DNA of 64,000 bases from an uncultured Paracoccaceae bacterium (GCA_937895435.1 CALAXT010000032.1:19809-83808); one strand, 5' to 3'; shown: positions 26,510 through 35,543, numbered from the stretch's first letter. The notes: generated from the letters alone by a model not told the origin. A program made the numbers and translations.

Positions 26510-26528
26510 GTTTTTACAGCGTAAAAAC
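26510..26528. promoter_or_regulatory. Unassigned inverted repeat upstream of atpI
   Basis: GTTTTTAC-AGC-GTAAAAAC is a perfect 8-bp inverted repeat, unusually AT-rich for its surroundings, framed by two CTGCAG sites. It lies about 40 bases upstream of the candidate -35 for the Fo operon. It could be a protein-binding site or a small hairpin; I do not recognise the motif. Confidence 0.5.
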
Positions 26529-26565
26529 AATAAGATAATCAAATTTCTGCAGTGGCAAAGGCCAG

Positions 26566-26594
26566 TTGACTCCGGGCGCGCGGCTCACTAGGAA
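26566..26594 (+). promoter_or_regulatory. Candidate promoter of the Fo ATP synthase operon
   Basis: TTGACT (26566-26571) and TAGGAA (26589-26594) are 17 bases apart, about 50 bases before the atpI start. The -35 is good and the -10 weak. Confidence 0.4.
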
Positions 26595-26644
26595 AGCAAC
26601 GCAGCAGGTTGGCAATTTTTGTTGGTCTGGAAGCGGAGGCAGCC

Positions 26645-26974
26645 ATGGCTGATGATCCTGATGGCGATGCGCTAAAAGCGCTCGAGAAACGGATCGCTCA
26701 GGTCAAGGCAGGCCCGGCTTCGAAGAAGAATGGACAAGACCATCACGCAATGGCTCAGCAGGGCTGGCGTATGGTGATAGAGCTGGTATCGGGTTTGGGT
26801 ATCGGCTTCTGCCTGGGATATGGGTTGGATGTGCTGTTGGGCACGATGCCGATTTTCTTGGTGGTGATGACATTGGCAGGCTTTGCCGCGGGGGTCAAAA
26901 CAATGATCCGCACGTCAAAGGAACTGCAAGACGAAACGCTGGCAGACATATCTGTCAAAGACAAAGGGGAATAA
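26645..26974 (+). CDS. atpI: ATP synthase protein I
   Basis: A small membrane protein (109 residues) with two transmembrane helices (about 42-62 and 66-90, '[20 protein letters not shown]' and '[18 protein letters not shown]'). AtpI assists c-ring assembly and possibly Mg2+ supply; it is not part of the final enzyme. The ATG at 26645 follows a GGAGG ribosome site. It opens the Fo operon and ends two bases before atpB. Confidence 0.92.
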   Translation: MADDPDGDALKALEKRIAQVKAGPASKKNGQDHHAMAQQGWRMVIELVSGLGIGFCLGYGLDVLLGTMPIFLVVMTLAGFAAGVKTMIRTSKELQDETLADISVKDKGE

Positions 26975-26976
26975 AC

Positions 26977-27729
26977 GTGGCGGCCGAGGAAGCACAAACC
27001 GGTCTGGTGTTCCACCCGATGGACCAGTTCATTGTAAAGCCGCTGTTTGGTGGCGATGCGATCTATTGGTACACACCCACCAATGTCACGCTGTGGATGG
27101 GGCTGACGGTATTGGCCGTGGCGCTGCTTTTTGTCATCGGCACCCGGGGGCGCGCGGTTGTGCCAACCCGGATGCAGTCGGTCGCGGAAATGGGCTATGG
27201 CTTTGTCTATAAGATGATCGAAGATGTCACTGGCAAAGAAGGGTTGAAGTATTTCCCCTATGTCATGACGCTGTTTTGTTTCATCGTGTTTGCCAATTTC
27301 GTTGGCCTGTTGCCCAAAAGCTTTACGACCACATCCCACATCGCTGTGACAGCTGTTCTGGCTGTTTCGGTCTTTGCTGCCGTAACCCTTTTGGGATTTG
27401 CGAAAAAAGGCGTGGGGTTTTTGGGGCTGTTTTGGGTGTCGTCGGCGCCTTTAGCGCTGCGCCCGATTTTGGCCCTGATTGAGGTAATCTCATACTTTGT
27501 TCGGCCGGTCAGCCACTCTATCCGTCTTGCAGGCAACATGATGGCGGGGCACGCGGTGATTAAAGTCTTTGCAGCCTTTGGCGCCATTGCCGCGATTTCA
27601 CCGCTGTCGATCCTTGCGATCACTGCGATGTATGGGTTGGAAATCTTGGTCTGCTTCATTCAGGCCTATGTCTTTACCATTCTAACCTGCGTCTATCTGA
27701 AAGACGCTGTGGGCGATGCCCACCACTAA
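26977..27729 (+). CDS. atpB: ATP synthase Fo subunit a
   Basis: Stator subunit that carries the two proton half-channels. The 250 residues include the essential Arg in the fourth helix, here in '[13 protein letters not shown]' (the 'RLxxNxxxGH' signature). A GTG start directly follows the atpI stop. The F1 genes (atpHAGDC) are not in the window, in line with the split F1/Fo operons of Rhodobacter relatives. Confidence 0.96.
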   Translation: MAAEEAQTGLVFHPMDQFIVKPLFGGDAIYWYTPTNVTLWMGLTVLAVALLFVIGTRGRAVVPTRMQSVAEMGYGFVYKMIEDVTGKEGLKYFPYVMTLFCFIVFANFVGLLPKSFTTTSHIAVTAVLAVSVFAAVTLLGFAKKGVGFLGLFWVSSAPLALRPILALIEVISYFVRPVSHSIRLAGNMMAGHAVIKVFAAFGAIAAISPLSILAITAMYGLEILVCFIQAYVFTILTCVYLKDAVGDAHH

Positions 27730-27772
27730 GGTTCAACCAAATCTTCAGCCAATCAAGAAACAGGAGACTACT

Positions 27773-28009
27773 ATGGAAGGCGAACTCGCTCTTTTGGGAA
27801 AATACATCGGTGCTGGCCTGGCCACGATCGGCATGGGCGGCGCTGCGATGGGTGTGGGCAATGTTGCCAGCAGCTTCCTTGCTGGGGCGCTGCGCAACCC
27901 GTCAGCCGCTGCTGGCCAGACCGCGATGCTGTTCATCGGCATCGCATTCGCTGAAGCGCTGGGGATCTTCTCGTTCCTCATCGCGCTTTTGCTGATGTTC
28001 GCCGTCTAA
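27773..28009 (+). CDS. atpE: ATP synthase Fo subunit c
   Basis: A 78-residue hairpin of two transmembrane helices that forms the rotor ring. It has the polar loop 'GALRNPSAA' (RNP) and the proton-carrying Glu in the second helix, '[15 protein letters not shown]'. The usual glycine-rich first helix '[17 protein letters not shown]' is present. It is preceded by a good ribosome site (CAGGAGA). The residue set is that of a proton-type ring; no Na+-binding signature is seen. Confidence 0.97.
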   Translation: MEGELALLGKYIGAGLATIGMGGAAMGVGNVASSFLAGALRNPSAAAGQTAMLFIGIAFAEALGIFSFLIALLLMFAV

Positions 28010-28080
28010 GAACTCGCTGCATCTAACGTTCGGGTGGGCTGACAGGCCCGCCCGACGCATTGGGGGCAAAGGGGAAAGAC

Positions 28081-28635
28081 ATGGCGACACAAACGCAAGA
28101 AGCCGTGGCGCACGGCGCTGACGCGGCCGGACATGTGGCTGCAAACGTTGGCATGCCACAGCTGGATATTTCGACCTTTTCCAACCAGATTTTCTGGCTG
28201 GTGGTCACACTTGTCTTAATTTACATGCTGCTGTCGCGTGTGGCTCTGCCGCGGATCGGGTCGGTTTTGGCCGAACGTCGTGGCATGATCACCAGCGATA
28301 TTGCGGCTGCTGAGGAGCTGAAAGAAAAGGCTTCCGAAGCAGAGCAAGCCTATCAAAAAGCGCTGGCAGATGCGCGCAACGAAGCGGCCCGGATCATTGC
28401 AGAAGCCAAAGCTGAAATTGCCAAGGACTTGCAGCAGGCCACTGCCCGCGCAGATGAGGAATTGGCCGTAAAAGCAGCCGAGGCCGAAAAGCGTATCAGC
28501 GCCATTCGTGCGTCGGCCCTGGAAAGCGTAACCTTGGTTGCACGTGACACAGCCGAAGCGGTTGTGGCGGCCTTTGGTGGTGCTGTCGATGCAAAAGCTG
28601 TGGAAACGGCCGTGGCCACTCGGTTGAAAGGCTGA
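28081..28635 (+). CDS. atpX: ATP synthase Fo subunit b'
   Basis: Peripheral-stalk subunit with an N-terminal membrane helix (about 40-58, '[20 protein letters not shown]') and a long charged coiled coil rich in Ala, Glu and Lys to the end (184 residues). Two non-identical b-type subunits (b' then b) are typical of photosynthetic and related alphaproteobacteria. ATG 28081 follows GGGGAAAG. It is separated from atpF by four bases. Confidence 0.93.
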   Translation: MATQTQEAVAHGADAAGHVAANVGMPQLDISTFSNQIFWLVVTLVLIYMLLSRVALPRIGSVLAERRGMITSDIAAAEELKEKASEAEQAYQKALADARNEAARIIAEAKAEIAKDLQQATARADEELAVKAAEAEKRISAIRASALESVTLVARDTAEAVVAAFGGAVDAKAVETAVATRLKG

Positions 28636-28639
28636 CACG

Positions 28640-29200
28640 ATGACACGTATTCTTATCGCGGTGACGGCTGCCCTGTCTGCAAGCCCTGCGCTTGCGGCAT
28701 CGGGGCCGTTCTTTTCGCTTCACAATACTGATTTCGTAGTGACACTGGCGATTTTGCTGTTCGTTGCGGTTGTGGTCTATTTCAAAGTGCCGGCCACCCT
28801 TGGCGCCATTTTGGACAAGCGCGCCGCAGGCATCCGCGCCGAACTGGAAGAAGCCAAAGCCTTGCGTGATGAAGCGCATGCGCTGCTGGCGTCTTACGAA
28901 AAGCGCCAGCGTGAGGTGCAGGAGCAATCTGAGCGCATCGTGGCAAACGCCCGGGATGAGGCGATGGCCGCTGCTGCCAAAGCAAAAGAAGATCTGAAAC
29001 AATCGATTGCACGCCGTGTGCATGCGGCAGAAGAACAGATCGCATCCGCCGAAGCCAGTGCAGTGCGTGAAGTACGCGACCGTGCGGTCAGTGTAGCGAT
29101 CGCTGCGGCCGGTGATCTGCTGGCTGCGGGCATGACTGCCAAGGCCGGCGATGCATTGATTGCGGCATCCATTGCCGAAGTCGAAGACCGTCTGCACTAG
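28640..29200 (+). CDS. atpF: ATP synthase Fo subunit b
   Basis: Second peripheral-stalk subunit, 186 residues. Its N-terminus ('ILIAVTAALSASPALAASG') resembles a signal peptide or a short extra helix. It is followed by the membrane anchor 'FVVTLAILLFVAVVVYFKVP' and a coiled coil with 'DKRAAGIRAELEEAKALRDEA'. Last gene of the operon, with a strong terminator 20 bases later. Confidence 0.94.
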   Translation: MTRILIAVTAALSASPALAASGPFFSLHNTDFVVTLAILLFVAVVVYFKVPATLGAILDKRAAGIRAELEEAKALRDEAHALLASYEKRQREVQEQSERIVANARDEAMAAAAKAKEDLKQSIARRVHAAEEQIASAEASAVREVRDRAVSVAIAAAGDLLAAGMTAKAGDALIAASIAEVEDRLH

Positions 29201-29220
29201 GGTCTTGTGCCCTTAATCTA

Positions 29221-29253
29221 AAAAGGCCCGGCGATCTCGCCGGGCCTTTTTTT
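29221..29253 (+). terminator. Rho-independent terminator of the Fo operon
   Basis: A nine-bp GC stem (GGCCCGGCG / CGCCGGGCC) with the loop ATCT is extended by AAAA/TTTT and runs into seven T residues. It lies directly after atpF. It has T/A tracts on both sides and could also stop the convergent ompA-type transcript. Confidence 0.92.
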
Positions 29254-29298
29254 ATTTTAAATGTTTCAAGGCTGGTGTGTCCAACCTGTCGGATCAGA

Positions 29299-29946
29299 TC
29301 AGTTAGTGGGGCGGATGATAATTTCAACCCGACGGTTCATTGCCCGCCCATCCACAGTCAGGTTTGATGCGACGGGCTGATCTTCGCCCATGCCATAGGT
29401 CACCACGCGGTTTGGCTGCACACCGTTTCGAACCAAAATTGCTGCAACCGAGGCGGCGCGGCGCTGCGACAAATCACGGTTATAGCTGGCGGACCCAGTG
29501 TTGTCAGTGTGCCCTAGCACCTGAACTGTGCTGCTGGGGTAGCGTTGCAGGTTTGTGGCCACGGCCTCTAAATCGCGCGACAGGTCTGGGCGCAGTGCCG
29601 CGCTGTCGGTGGCAAACAGAATGTCTTGTGGCATGGTCACGATCAGCTGACTGCCCGTGTTTTCAATGCCCACATTGGGGTTACCAATCTGGCGGCGCAG
29701 ATCAGCCGCTTGGGCATCGAGCGTCTGCCCGATCGCCCCACCAATGGCGGCACCAAATCCGGCACCCACCACGGATTTTAGCAATTTGTCATCGCCCTTG
29801 CGTGTGGCGCCATAAAGCCCACCGATCATTGCGCCGGTCATGGCCCCAGACTTGGTGTTTTGGTTTGGCGCGGCGTAGGGGTCAACGCAACCGCTCAAGC
29901 CTAGTGCGGCGATGGGCAGGCAAAGGGTCAGGGCACGCAATTTCAT
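29299..29946 (-). CDS. OmpA-family lipoprotein with glycine-zipper
   Basis: A 215-residue outer-membrane lipoprotein of the YiaD type. The lipobox 'LGLSGC' places the acylated Cys at 20. A glycine-zipper segment follows (about 33-75, 'GAMTGAMIGGLYGATRKG', 'GAGFGAAIGGAIG'). The C-terminal OmpA/MotB domain (about 100-215) has the peptidoglycan-binding signature 'QVLGHTDNTGSASYNRDLSQ' and 'RRAASVAAIL', ending 'NRRVEIIIRPT'. It probably anchors the outer membrane to the wall. It converges with the Fo operon. Confidence 0.92.
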   Translation of the reverse strand: MKLRALTLCLPIAALGLSGCVDPYAAPNQNTKSGAMTGAMIGGLYGATRKGDDKLLKSVVGAGFGAAIGGAIGQTLDAQAADLRRQIGNPNVGIENTGSQLIVTMPQDILFATDSAALRPDLSRDLEAVATNLQRYPSSTVQVLGHTDNTGSASYNRDLSQRRAASVAAILVRNGVQPNRVVTYGMGEDQPVASNLTVDGRAMNRRVEIIIRPTN

Positions 29947-30056
29947 GGGGTTACCTTTGAAAATAGGAAACAGGAAAGGGCTGCATTAACGCAGCACACA
30001 ACCATCAGCATAGCATCGAGCCCACCAATTTGCCAGCCCGCGCAGGTTTCGTGGGG

Positions 30057-30965
30057 TCACGCTTGCGCGATCGCGGCGATTGTGGTGCCTGTCGGTGGTG
30101 GCGCTGCGTGGTCTGCACGGACGGCCTCCCATGCCAGCATCGCGCGTTTGATTGGCAGACCCCAGTGATAGCCACCCAAAGCGCCCGATTTTCGCAACGC
30201 CCTGTGACATGGGATCACCCAGCCAATCGGGTTGCGCCCGACCGCTGTGCCGACAGCCCGCACCGCCTTTGGGCTGCCGATGGCAGCAGCGATCTGGCCA
30301 TAGGTGGTGACTTGGCCCGGGGGGATGGCCAGCAGCGCCTCCCACACCTTGATCTGAAATGGCGCGCCGATCAGGTGAAGGGTCGGGCGATTTTGGGGCT
30401 GGGTCGTTGATGCCGCAAATGCAGCGGCACCGCGTTGGGCGGCGCTGTCATCGGGCAGCATTTGCGCCGCGGGCCATCGCGCCTGCATATCGTTCAGCGC
30501 TTCCAAGAGGTCCGCATCGCCTAAAAAGCCCAACCCGCACAGCCCACGCTCTGTTTGCACCGCCAAGGCAGGGCCAAAGATGGTGTCAAAAACTCCATAC
30601 CCCAATGTCAGATCGGCGCCGCCGCGCGCGTAATCCCCTGGGCTCATTGCCTCCCAGCGAACGAACAGATCATGCAACCGGCTGGTGCCAGACAGGCCGG
30701 TACCAACGGCGGTATCGAGCACCGTATTGCGGGTCGCGAGCAGCGCTTTGGCGTGGCCGAGCGTCAGATATTGTTGATAGCGCTTGGGCGACACCCCCAC
30801 CCATTGCGTGAACACGCGCTGAAAATGGGCCACGCTCATCCCCATTTGGGTGGCCAGATCGGGCAAGGCCAGCGGTTGGGGGGCGGCATCAATCACCGCA
30901 ATCGCGCGCGCGATTACGGCGTAATGATAGGCGTTGGGCATGGGGTCGCTGTCTGTTTGCTGCAT
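30057..30965 (-). CDS. Methylated-DNA-protein cysteine methyltransferase with AraC-type HTH (Ada-like, lacking the zinc domain)
   Basis: A 302-residue suicide repair protein. The N-terminal AraC-type DNA-binding part (about 15-115) includes 'MSVAHFQRVFTQWVGVSPKRYQQ'-type helices. The C-terminal Ogt domain has 'GTAVGRNPIG' and the acceptor Cys at about 253 in 'PCHR'. It removes methyl groups from O6-methylguanine or O4-methylthymine. The N-terminal Ada zinc domain, whose Cys38 becomes methylated by phosphotriesters and makes Ada an activator, is absent, so the classical adaptive switch cannot work in the same way. ATG 30965 is preferred over an earlier in-frame start. It is divergent from nth, another repair gene, with about 118 bases between the starts. 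Confidence 0.88.
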   Translation of the reverse strand: MQQTDSDPMPNAYHYAVIARAIAVIDAAPQPLALPDLATQMGMSVAHFQRVFTQWVGVSPKRYQQYLTLGHAKALLATRNTVLDTAVGTGLSGTSRLHDLFVRWEAMSPGDYARGGADLTLGYGVFDTIFGPALAVQTERGLCGLGFLGDADLLEALNDMQARWPAAQMLPDDSAAQRGAAAFAASTTQPQNRPTLHLIGAPFQIKVWEALLAIPPGQVTTYGQIAAAIGSPKAVRAVGTAVGRNPIGWVIPCHRALRKSGALGGYHWGLPIKRAMLAWEAVRADHAAPPPTGTTIAAIAQA

Positions 30966-31083
30966 GGCGGGGTCCTCTGATCTTGGTGATAGGGCAGGTT
31001 GGCCGATATTTCGACCCGGATTATGCGCAAATAGGCCCAATGGTTTCTTGCCTTGGCCGGGCCTGCGGGCCATAGAAACAAGT

Positions 31084-31728
31084 ATGACCAGACAGCTTGA
31101 CTACCCAACGATCTACCAGATTTTTACCCGGTTTCAGGCCGCTGCGCCCGAACCCAAAGGTGAGCTGGACCATGTGAACGCGTACACGCTGCTGGTCGCT
31201 GTGGCGCTGTCGGCGCAGGCCACCGATGTTGGCGTGAACCGTGCCACCAAGGCGCTGTTTGCCAAGGTTGATACGCCGCAAAAGATGCTTGATCTGGGCG
31301 AGGAAGCTTTGGTTGAACATATCCGTACCATTGGGCTTTTTCGCAACAAAGCCCGAAATGTCATGGCGATGAGCCGAATCTTGGTCGAAGATTACGCAGG
31401 TGTCGTGCCCAGCTCACGGGCGGCGCTGCAAAGCCTGCCCGGTGTGGGGCGCAAAACCGCCAATGTGGTGCTTAGCATGTGGTGGCATTTGCCCGCGCAG
31501 GCGGTGGATACGCATATTTTTCGTCTGGCCAACCGTATCGGCATAGCACCCGGCAAAACCGTTGAAGCGGTAGAGCGTGCTGTCGAAGATCAAGTGCCCG
31601 CTCCGTTTCAACACCACGCCCATCATTGGCTTATTTTACATGGGCGCTATGTCTGCACCGCGCGTAAACCCAAATGCAGCACCTGCTTAATATCAGATCT
31701 GTGCCCCTATGAGGAGAAGACCCAATGA
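31084..31728 (+). CDS. nth: Endonuclease III
   Basis: A bifunctional base-excision glycosylase/AP lyase for oxidised pyrimidines, 214 residues. The helix-hairpin-helix motif 'LPGVGRKTANVVLS' holds the catalytic Lys124, and the catalytic Asp142 is in 'AVDTHIFRLANRIG'. The [4Fe-4S] ligands are C191-X6-C198-X2-C201-X5-C207. ATG 31084 starts the conserved part; the frame runs on upstream without family support. The stop overlaps the next gene (PfkB kinase) as ATGA. Confidence 0.95.
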   Translation: MTRQLDYPTIYQIFTRFQAAAPEPKGELDHVNAYTLLVAVALSAQATDVGVNRATKALFAKVDTPQKMLDLGEEALVEHIRTIGLFRNKARNVMAMSRILVEDYAGVVPSSRAALQSLPGVGRKTANVVLSMWWHLPAQAVDTHIFRLANRIGIAPGKTVEAVERAVEDQVPAPFQHHAHHWLILHGRYVCTARKPKCSTCLISDLCPYEEKTQ

Positions 31729-32717
31729 AACCCTATCAGGTGATTGGTATTGGCAACGCGCTGGTGGATGTGATTGCCCCGGCGTCAGATGCGTTTTTGG
31801 ACCAAATTGACGTGCAAAAAGGTGTGATGCAGCTGATCGATATGGATCGCGCGGTTGCGCTTTATGGCCAAATCGGCCCCGCACGAGAAGTGTCTGGTGG
31901 CTCGGCTGCCAATACCATTGCAGGCTTTGCCCATTTGAGCGGACGGTGTGGCTATATTGGTAAGGTTCGCGATGATCAGCTGGGGGCTATTTTTGCCCAT
32001 GATCTGCGTGCGCAGGGGGCAGATTATGCAACCATTGCGGCGCCGGCCAGCCATCCAACCGAAACAGGGCGCTGTATCGTTTTGGTCACCCCGGATGGTG
32101 AGCGCACGATGAGCACTTATTTGGGGGCCACCGAATTTCTGGGCCCCGATGACATCGACTCCGATCAGATGGCGCAAACGGATTGGATTTATCTTGAAGG
32201 CTATCGCTTTGACGGCGCTGCCAGCCATGAAGCGTTTGCCAAGGCGATTGCGGCGTGCAAGGGCGCGGGGGGGCGCGTGGCCATCACGCTGAGTGATCCG
32301 TTCTGCGTCGATCGTCACCGCGATGCGTTTCGGGCGCTGATCCGCGCCGACGTTGATTTGTTGTTCGCCAACCGCGCAGAACTGTTGTCGCTGTACCAAA
32401 CCCAAGATTTTGCCGCCGCCTTGCGGATGGCGGCAGATGATGTTGCGATTGTGGCCTGCACGGACAGTGCCGATGGCGCGCATATCTTAACAGCGGGCCA
32501 GCATTTTCAAGTGCCAGCCGTGCCTACGAACGTTGTTGATGCAACGGGGGCTGGCGACCTGTTCGCAGGGGCATTTATGTGGGGATTGGTAAATGAGGCC
32601 GCGCCTGATCTATGTGGCCATATGGGCTGCATCGCCGCATCAGAGGTGATCAGCCATATCGGTGCACGGCCCGAATCCAACCTGCGCACACTCTTTGCCG
32701 AACACGGTGTTTTATAG
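31725..32717 (+). CDS. Adenosine kinase-like PfkB-family sugar kinase
   Basis: A 330-residue ribokinase-fold enzyme. PfkB signatures are the N-terminal 'GGSAANTIAGFAHLSG' (about 58-73) and the C-terminal 'DATGAGDLFAGAF' (about 272-284) with the catalytic base Asp278. Length and the segment 'ALVDVIAPASDAFLDQ' suit bacterial adenosine kinase, which makes AMP from adenosine; a ribokinase or other nucleoside kinase cannot be excluded. It is coupled to nth by a four-base overlap, and its end overlaps the convergent GT2 gene by six bases. Confidence 0.82.
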   Translation: MKPYQVIGIGNALVDVIAPASDAFLDQIDVQKGVMQLIDMDRAVALYGQIGPAREVSGGSAANTIAGFAHLSGRCGYIGKVRDDQLGAIFAHDLRAQGADYATIAAPASHPTETGRCIVLVTPDGERTMSTYLGATEFLGPDDIDSDQMAQTDWIYLEGYRFDGAASHEAFAKAIAACKGAGGRVAITLSDPFCVDRHRDAFRALIRADVDLLFANRAELLSLYQTQDFAAALRMAADDVAIVACTDSADGAHILTAGQHFQVPAVPTNVVDATGAGDLFAGAFMWGLVNEAAPDLCGHMGCIAASEVISHIGARPESNLRTLFAEHGVL

Positions 32718-33578
32718 CGGCCCGGATGGTGGTGAATGCTCTACGGTGGCGCGGCTGAATTGCCGAACTGTCCAATAGGCCAGACGCCGCAGAAAAACGG
32801 GTGACAGGCGGGCGGCGCCGCGCAACAGGGCATTGCGGATGGTTTCAAATCGGGACAAAAAACCGATCTGGCGCTGGTATTTCAGCAGCGCCAGCTCACC
32901 GCGAAAGAATGCAGGGCCCCGTCGGTGCAAATGTTCGGTGCCCGTGCGCATGTGCAACAACACCTCGGGCTGGATGGCGATCCGCCCCCCCCGGCGCAGC
33001 ATCAGTGACCACAGCGCGTAATCTTCGCAGGCGATTTCGGGATAGCCACCCAAAGCCATGACTGCTGACTTACGAAAAATTGCTGCTGGATGGTTCAACG
33101 GGTTGCGCAGCCGGGCATAGCGCTGCAGGGCATCGGGGGTTGTGGGAGGGCATCGATGCCCCAAAATTTTTGTCAATTTTGCATCACATTCGGCAATCCA
33201 TGCGCTGCTTGCAGCAAGATAGGGGTGGGCCTGCATAAAAGCAATTTGGCGGGAAAATCGGTCCGGGGTGCTGCGATCATCTGCATCCATCCGGGCGACC
33301 AATTCGTGTTGGCAAAGCGGCAGGCCTTCGTTCAGTGCCCCGCCCAAGCCACGGTTTTGCGGCAGCATCAAAACCTCAAACCGTGCACCAAGCATACCTT
33401 GCCACGTCGCCAGAACGGCGGCTGTTTCATCTGTGATTGGGCCATCGCCCACCACCACGATTTGATCTGGGCGCACGCTTTGATTTGCCCAGATACTGTC
33501 CAAGGCGCAGCCCAGATGGGCGGGCGTGTCTTTGGCGTAAACGGCCATCAGCACGCTGAACTTTGGTTGGGGGGGCAT
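32712..33578 (-). CDS. Family 2 glycosyltransferase
   Basis: A 288-residue GT-A protein: 'FSVLMAVYAKDTPAHLGCAL' at the N-terminus, 'NRGLGGALNEGL' and the metal/nucleotide motif 'RMDADDRSTPDRF' (about 96-108), then 'NPLNHPAAIFRKSAV' and 'CEDYALWSLMLRRGG', typical of polysaccharide or LPS transferases. No membrane helix is seen; the C-terminal region is basic and probably membrane-associated. ATG 33578 fits the family better than the earlier in-frame start at 33641. It is isolated from other polysaccharide genes, though two more sit elsewhere in the window. Confidence 0.86.
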   Translation of the reverse strand: MPPQPKFSVLMAVYAKDTPAHLGCALDSIWANQSVRPDQIVVVGDGPITDETAAVLATWQGMLGARFEVLMLPQNRGLGGALNEGLPLCQHELVARMDADDRSTPDRFSRQIAFMQAHPYLAASSAWIAECDAKLTKILGHRCPPTTPDALQRYARLRNPLNHPAAIFRKSAVMALGGYPEIACEDYALWSLMLRRGGRIAIQPEVLLHMRTGTEHLHRRGPAFFRGELALLKYQRQIGFLSRFETIRNALLRGAARLSPVFLRRLAYWTVRQFSRATVEHSPPSGPL

Positions 33579-33649
33579 GGTGTTGCGCTTTCTGCTGTTT
33601 TTCCCAGTTTTAATCATGACCTGCGACCCAGAGATTAACACCCTGCCAA

Positions 33650-33678
33650 TTGCCCTTTGCTGTCATCGTCGCTACATG
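33650..33678 (+). promoter_or_regulatory. Candidate promoter of ettA
   Basis: TTGCCC and TACATG are separated by 17 bases, 45 bases upstream of the ettA start. Both hexamers are imperfect. Confidence 0.35.
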
Positions 33679-33722
33679 ACAGAAAACAAAATCCCGCGTG
33701 CGGCACTTCGGAGAATGAACAC

Positions 33723-35378
33723 ATGGCATCCTATCAATACGTCTATCACATGGAAGGTGTGTCCAAAACCTATCCGGGTGGCAAGAAATGCTTTGAAAAT
33801 ATCCATTTGAATTTTTTACCGGGCGTCAAAATCGGGGTGGTCGGTGTCAACGGGTCGGGTAAATCGACCCTGATGCGGATCATGGGTGGAATCGATAAGG
33901 ATTTTCAGGGCGAAGCGTGGTCGGCCAAAGGCGCGCGTGTGGGCTATTTGCCGCAGGAACCTGAGTTGGATGCCAACCTAGATGTGCGCGGCAATGTGAT
34001 GCTGGGTGTGGCCACAAAAAAGGCCATTCTTGATCGTTATAACGAATTAGCGATGAACTATTCTGATGAAACCGCAGATGAAATGGCTGATTTGCAAGAC
34101 CAGATTGACGCTGGCAATCTTTGGGATTTGGACAGTCAGGTTGACATCGCGATGGAGGCGCTGCGCTGCCCCGATGATGGTGCTGAGGTCAGCACGTTGT
34201 CGGGTGGTGAAAAGCGCCGTGTGGCGCTGTGCCAATTGTTGTTGTCAGCGCCTGATATGCTGCTGTTGGATGAACCGACCAACCACCTTGATGCTGAATC
34301 AATTGCATGGCTGCAAAAGCACCTGATTGATTACCAAGGCACGATCCTGATCGTGACCCATGACCGCTATTTCTTGGATGACATCACCAGCTGGATCCTT
34401 GAACTCGATCGTGGCCGCGGCATTCCCTATGAGGGCAACTATTCCAATTGGTTGGAACAAAAGGCCAAGCGTCTGTTGCACGAAGCCCGCGAAGACAAAG
34501 CCCGCCAGAAAACACTTGAAAAAGAACTTAACTGGATTCGCGCCGGTGCCAAGGCGCGCCAAGCCAAGCAAAAAGCGCGTATTTCGAAATATAATGAAAT
34601 GGCTGGTCAATCGGTGCGTGAACGGATTTCGACCGCACAGATCATCATTCCCAATGGCGAACGTTTGGGCGGTAAGGTGATTGAGGTTGATGATATCTCC
34701 AAACGCATGGGCGATAAGGTTCTGATTGAAAACCTGTCATTCTCAATCCCGCCGGGTGCGATTGTGGGGGTGATTGGGCCAAACGGCGCGGGTAAATCGA
34801 CGCTGTTTCGTATGATCACCGGCCAAGAACAGCCTGACTCGGGCGAGATCAGCTTTGGTGACACGGTGCAGCTGAGCTATGTCGATCAGTCGCGCGACAG
34901 TCTAGATGCCAATAAAACCGTTTGGGAGGAAATTTCAGACGGGCTTGATATTGTGATTTTGGGCGATGCAGAAGTGTCCAGCCGGGCCTATTGTGGGGCG
35001 TTCAACTTTAAAGGCACTGACCAGCAGAAAAAGGTGGGCCTGTTGTCAGGTGGTGAGCGCAACCGTGTTCATATGGCGAAATTGCTGCGATCTGGCGGCA
35101 ACGTGCTGCTGCTCGATGAGCCGACCAACGATCTTGATGTTGAAACCCTGCGTGCTCTGGAAGATGCGATCGAAGATTTTGCCGGTTGTGCCGTTGTCAT
35201 CAGCCACGACCGTTTCTTTTTGGACCGTCTTTGTACGCACATTCTGGCCTTTGAGGGCAATGCCCATGTCGAGTGGTTCGAGGGCAACTTTGAGGCCTAT
35301 GAAGAAGACAAGGCCCGCCGTCTTGGACCAGATTCGTTGCAGCCCAAGCGGGTTCTCTATAAAAAATTCACCCGCTAA
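33723..35378 (+). CDS. ettA: Energy-dependent translational throttle protein EttA (ABC-F)
   Basis: A 551-residue soluble ABC-F ATPase that binds the ribosomal E site and gates the first elongation cycles according to ADP/ATP. It has two ATPase domains, each with a Walker A ('GVNGSGKST' and 'GPNGAGKST'), a signature ('LSGGEKRRVAL' and 'LSGGERNRVHM') and Walker B ('LLLDEPTNHLD' and 'LLLDEPTNDLD'). The linker with 'AREDKARQKTLEKELNWIR' is the P-site interaction motif region. EttA-type features include the arm and 'RISKYNEM'. No transmembrane part. ATG 33723 matches the family start 'MASYQYVY'. Confidence 0.94.
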   Translation: MASYQYVYHMEGVSKTYPGGKKCFENIHLNFLPGVKIGVVGVNGSGKSTLMRIMGGIDKDFQGEAWSAKGARVGYLPQEPELDANLDVRGNVMLGVATKKAILDRYNELAMNYSDETADEMADLQDQIDAGNLWDLDSQVDIAMEALRCPDDGAEVSTLSGGEKRRVALCQLLLSAPDMLLLDEPTNHLDAESIAWLQKHLIDYQGTILIVTHDRYFLDDITSWILELDRGRGIPYEGNYSNWLEQKAKRLLHEAREDKARQKTLEKELNWIRAGAKARQAKQKARISKYNEMAGQSVRERISTAQIIIPNGERLGGKVIEVDDISKRMGDKVLIENLSFSIPPGAIVGVIGPNGAGKSTLFRMITGQEQPDSGEISFGDTVQLSYVDQSRDSLDANKTVWEEISDGLDIVILGDAEVSSRAYCGAFNFKGTDQQKKVGLLSGGERNRVHMAKLLRSGGNVLLLDEPTNDLDVETLRALEDAIEDFAGCAVVISHDRFFLDRLCTHILAFEGNAHVEWFEGNFEAYEEDKARRLGPDSLQPKRVLYKKFTR

Positions 35379-35395
35379 GCGTGGATTGATCGCAG

Positions 35396-35418
35396 CCCCC
35401 TGCCATTTCGGTGGGGGG
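35396..35418 (+). terminator. Weak hairpin after ettA
   Basis: A nine-bp stem (CCCCCTGCC / GGTGGGGGG with two G-T pairs) and a five-base loop follow the ettA stop by 17 bases. There is no T run, so termination here would not be efficient. Confidence 0.3.
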
Positions 35419-35430
35419 GTGTAATCGCGC

Positions 35431-35460
35431 TTGAACTCTGCCCCATGGCGGTGGTATCAA
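35431..35460 (+). promoter_or_regulatory. Promoter of tRNA-Gly
   Basis: TTGAAC and TATCAA are separated by 18 bases, and the -10 ends nine bases before the mature tRNA 5' end, so the primary transcript would carry almost no leader. Confidence 0.55.
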
Positions 35461-35469
35461 AAACTCAGC

Positions 35470-35543
35470 GCGGGCGTTGTGTAATGGTAAGACCTTAGCC
35501 TTCCAAGCTAAAGACGCGGGTTCGATTCCCGCCGCCCGCTCCA
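35470..35543 (+). tRNA. tRNA-Gly(TCC), CCA encoded
   Basis: A 74-base cloverleaf with a perfect seven-bp acceptor stem (GCGGGCG / CGCCCGC), the discriminator T and an encoded CCA. The D loop has AATGGTA. The anticodon stem is TTAGC/GCTAA with the loop CTTCCAA, so the anticodon TCC is at 35502-35504, reading GGA and GGG. The T arm is GCGGG-TTCGATT-CCCGC. The D stem has one G-G mismatch (GTGT against AGAC). Confidence 0.97.
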
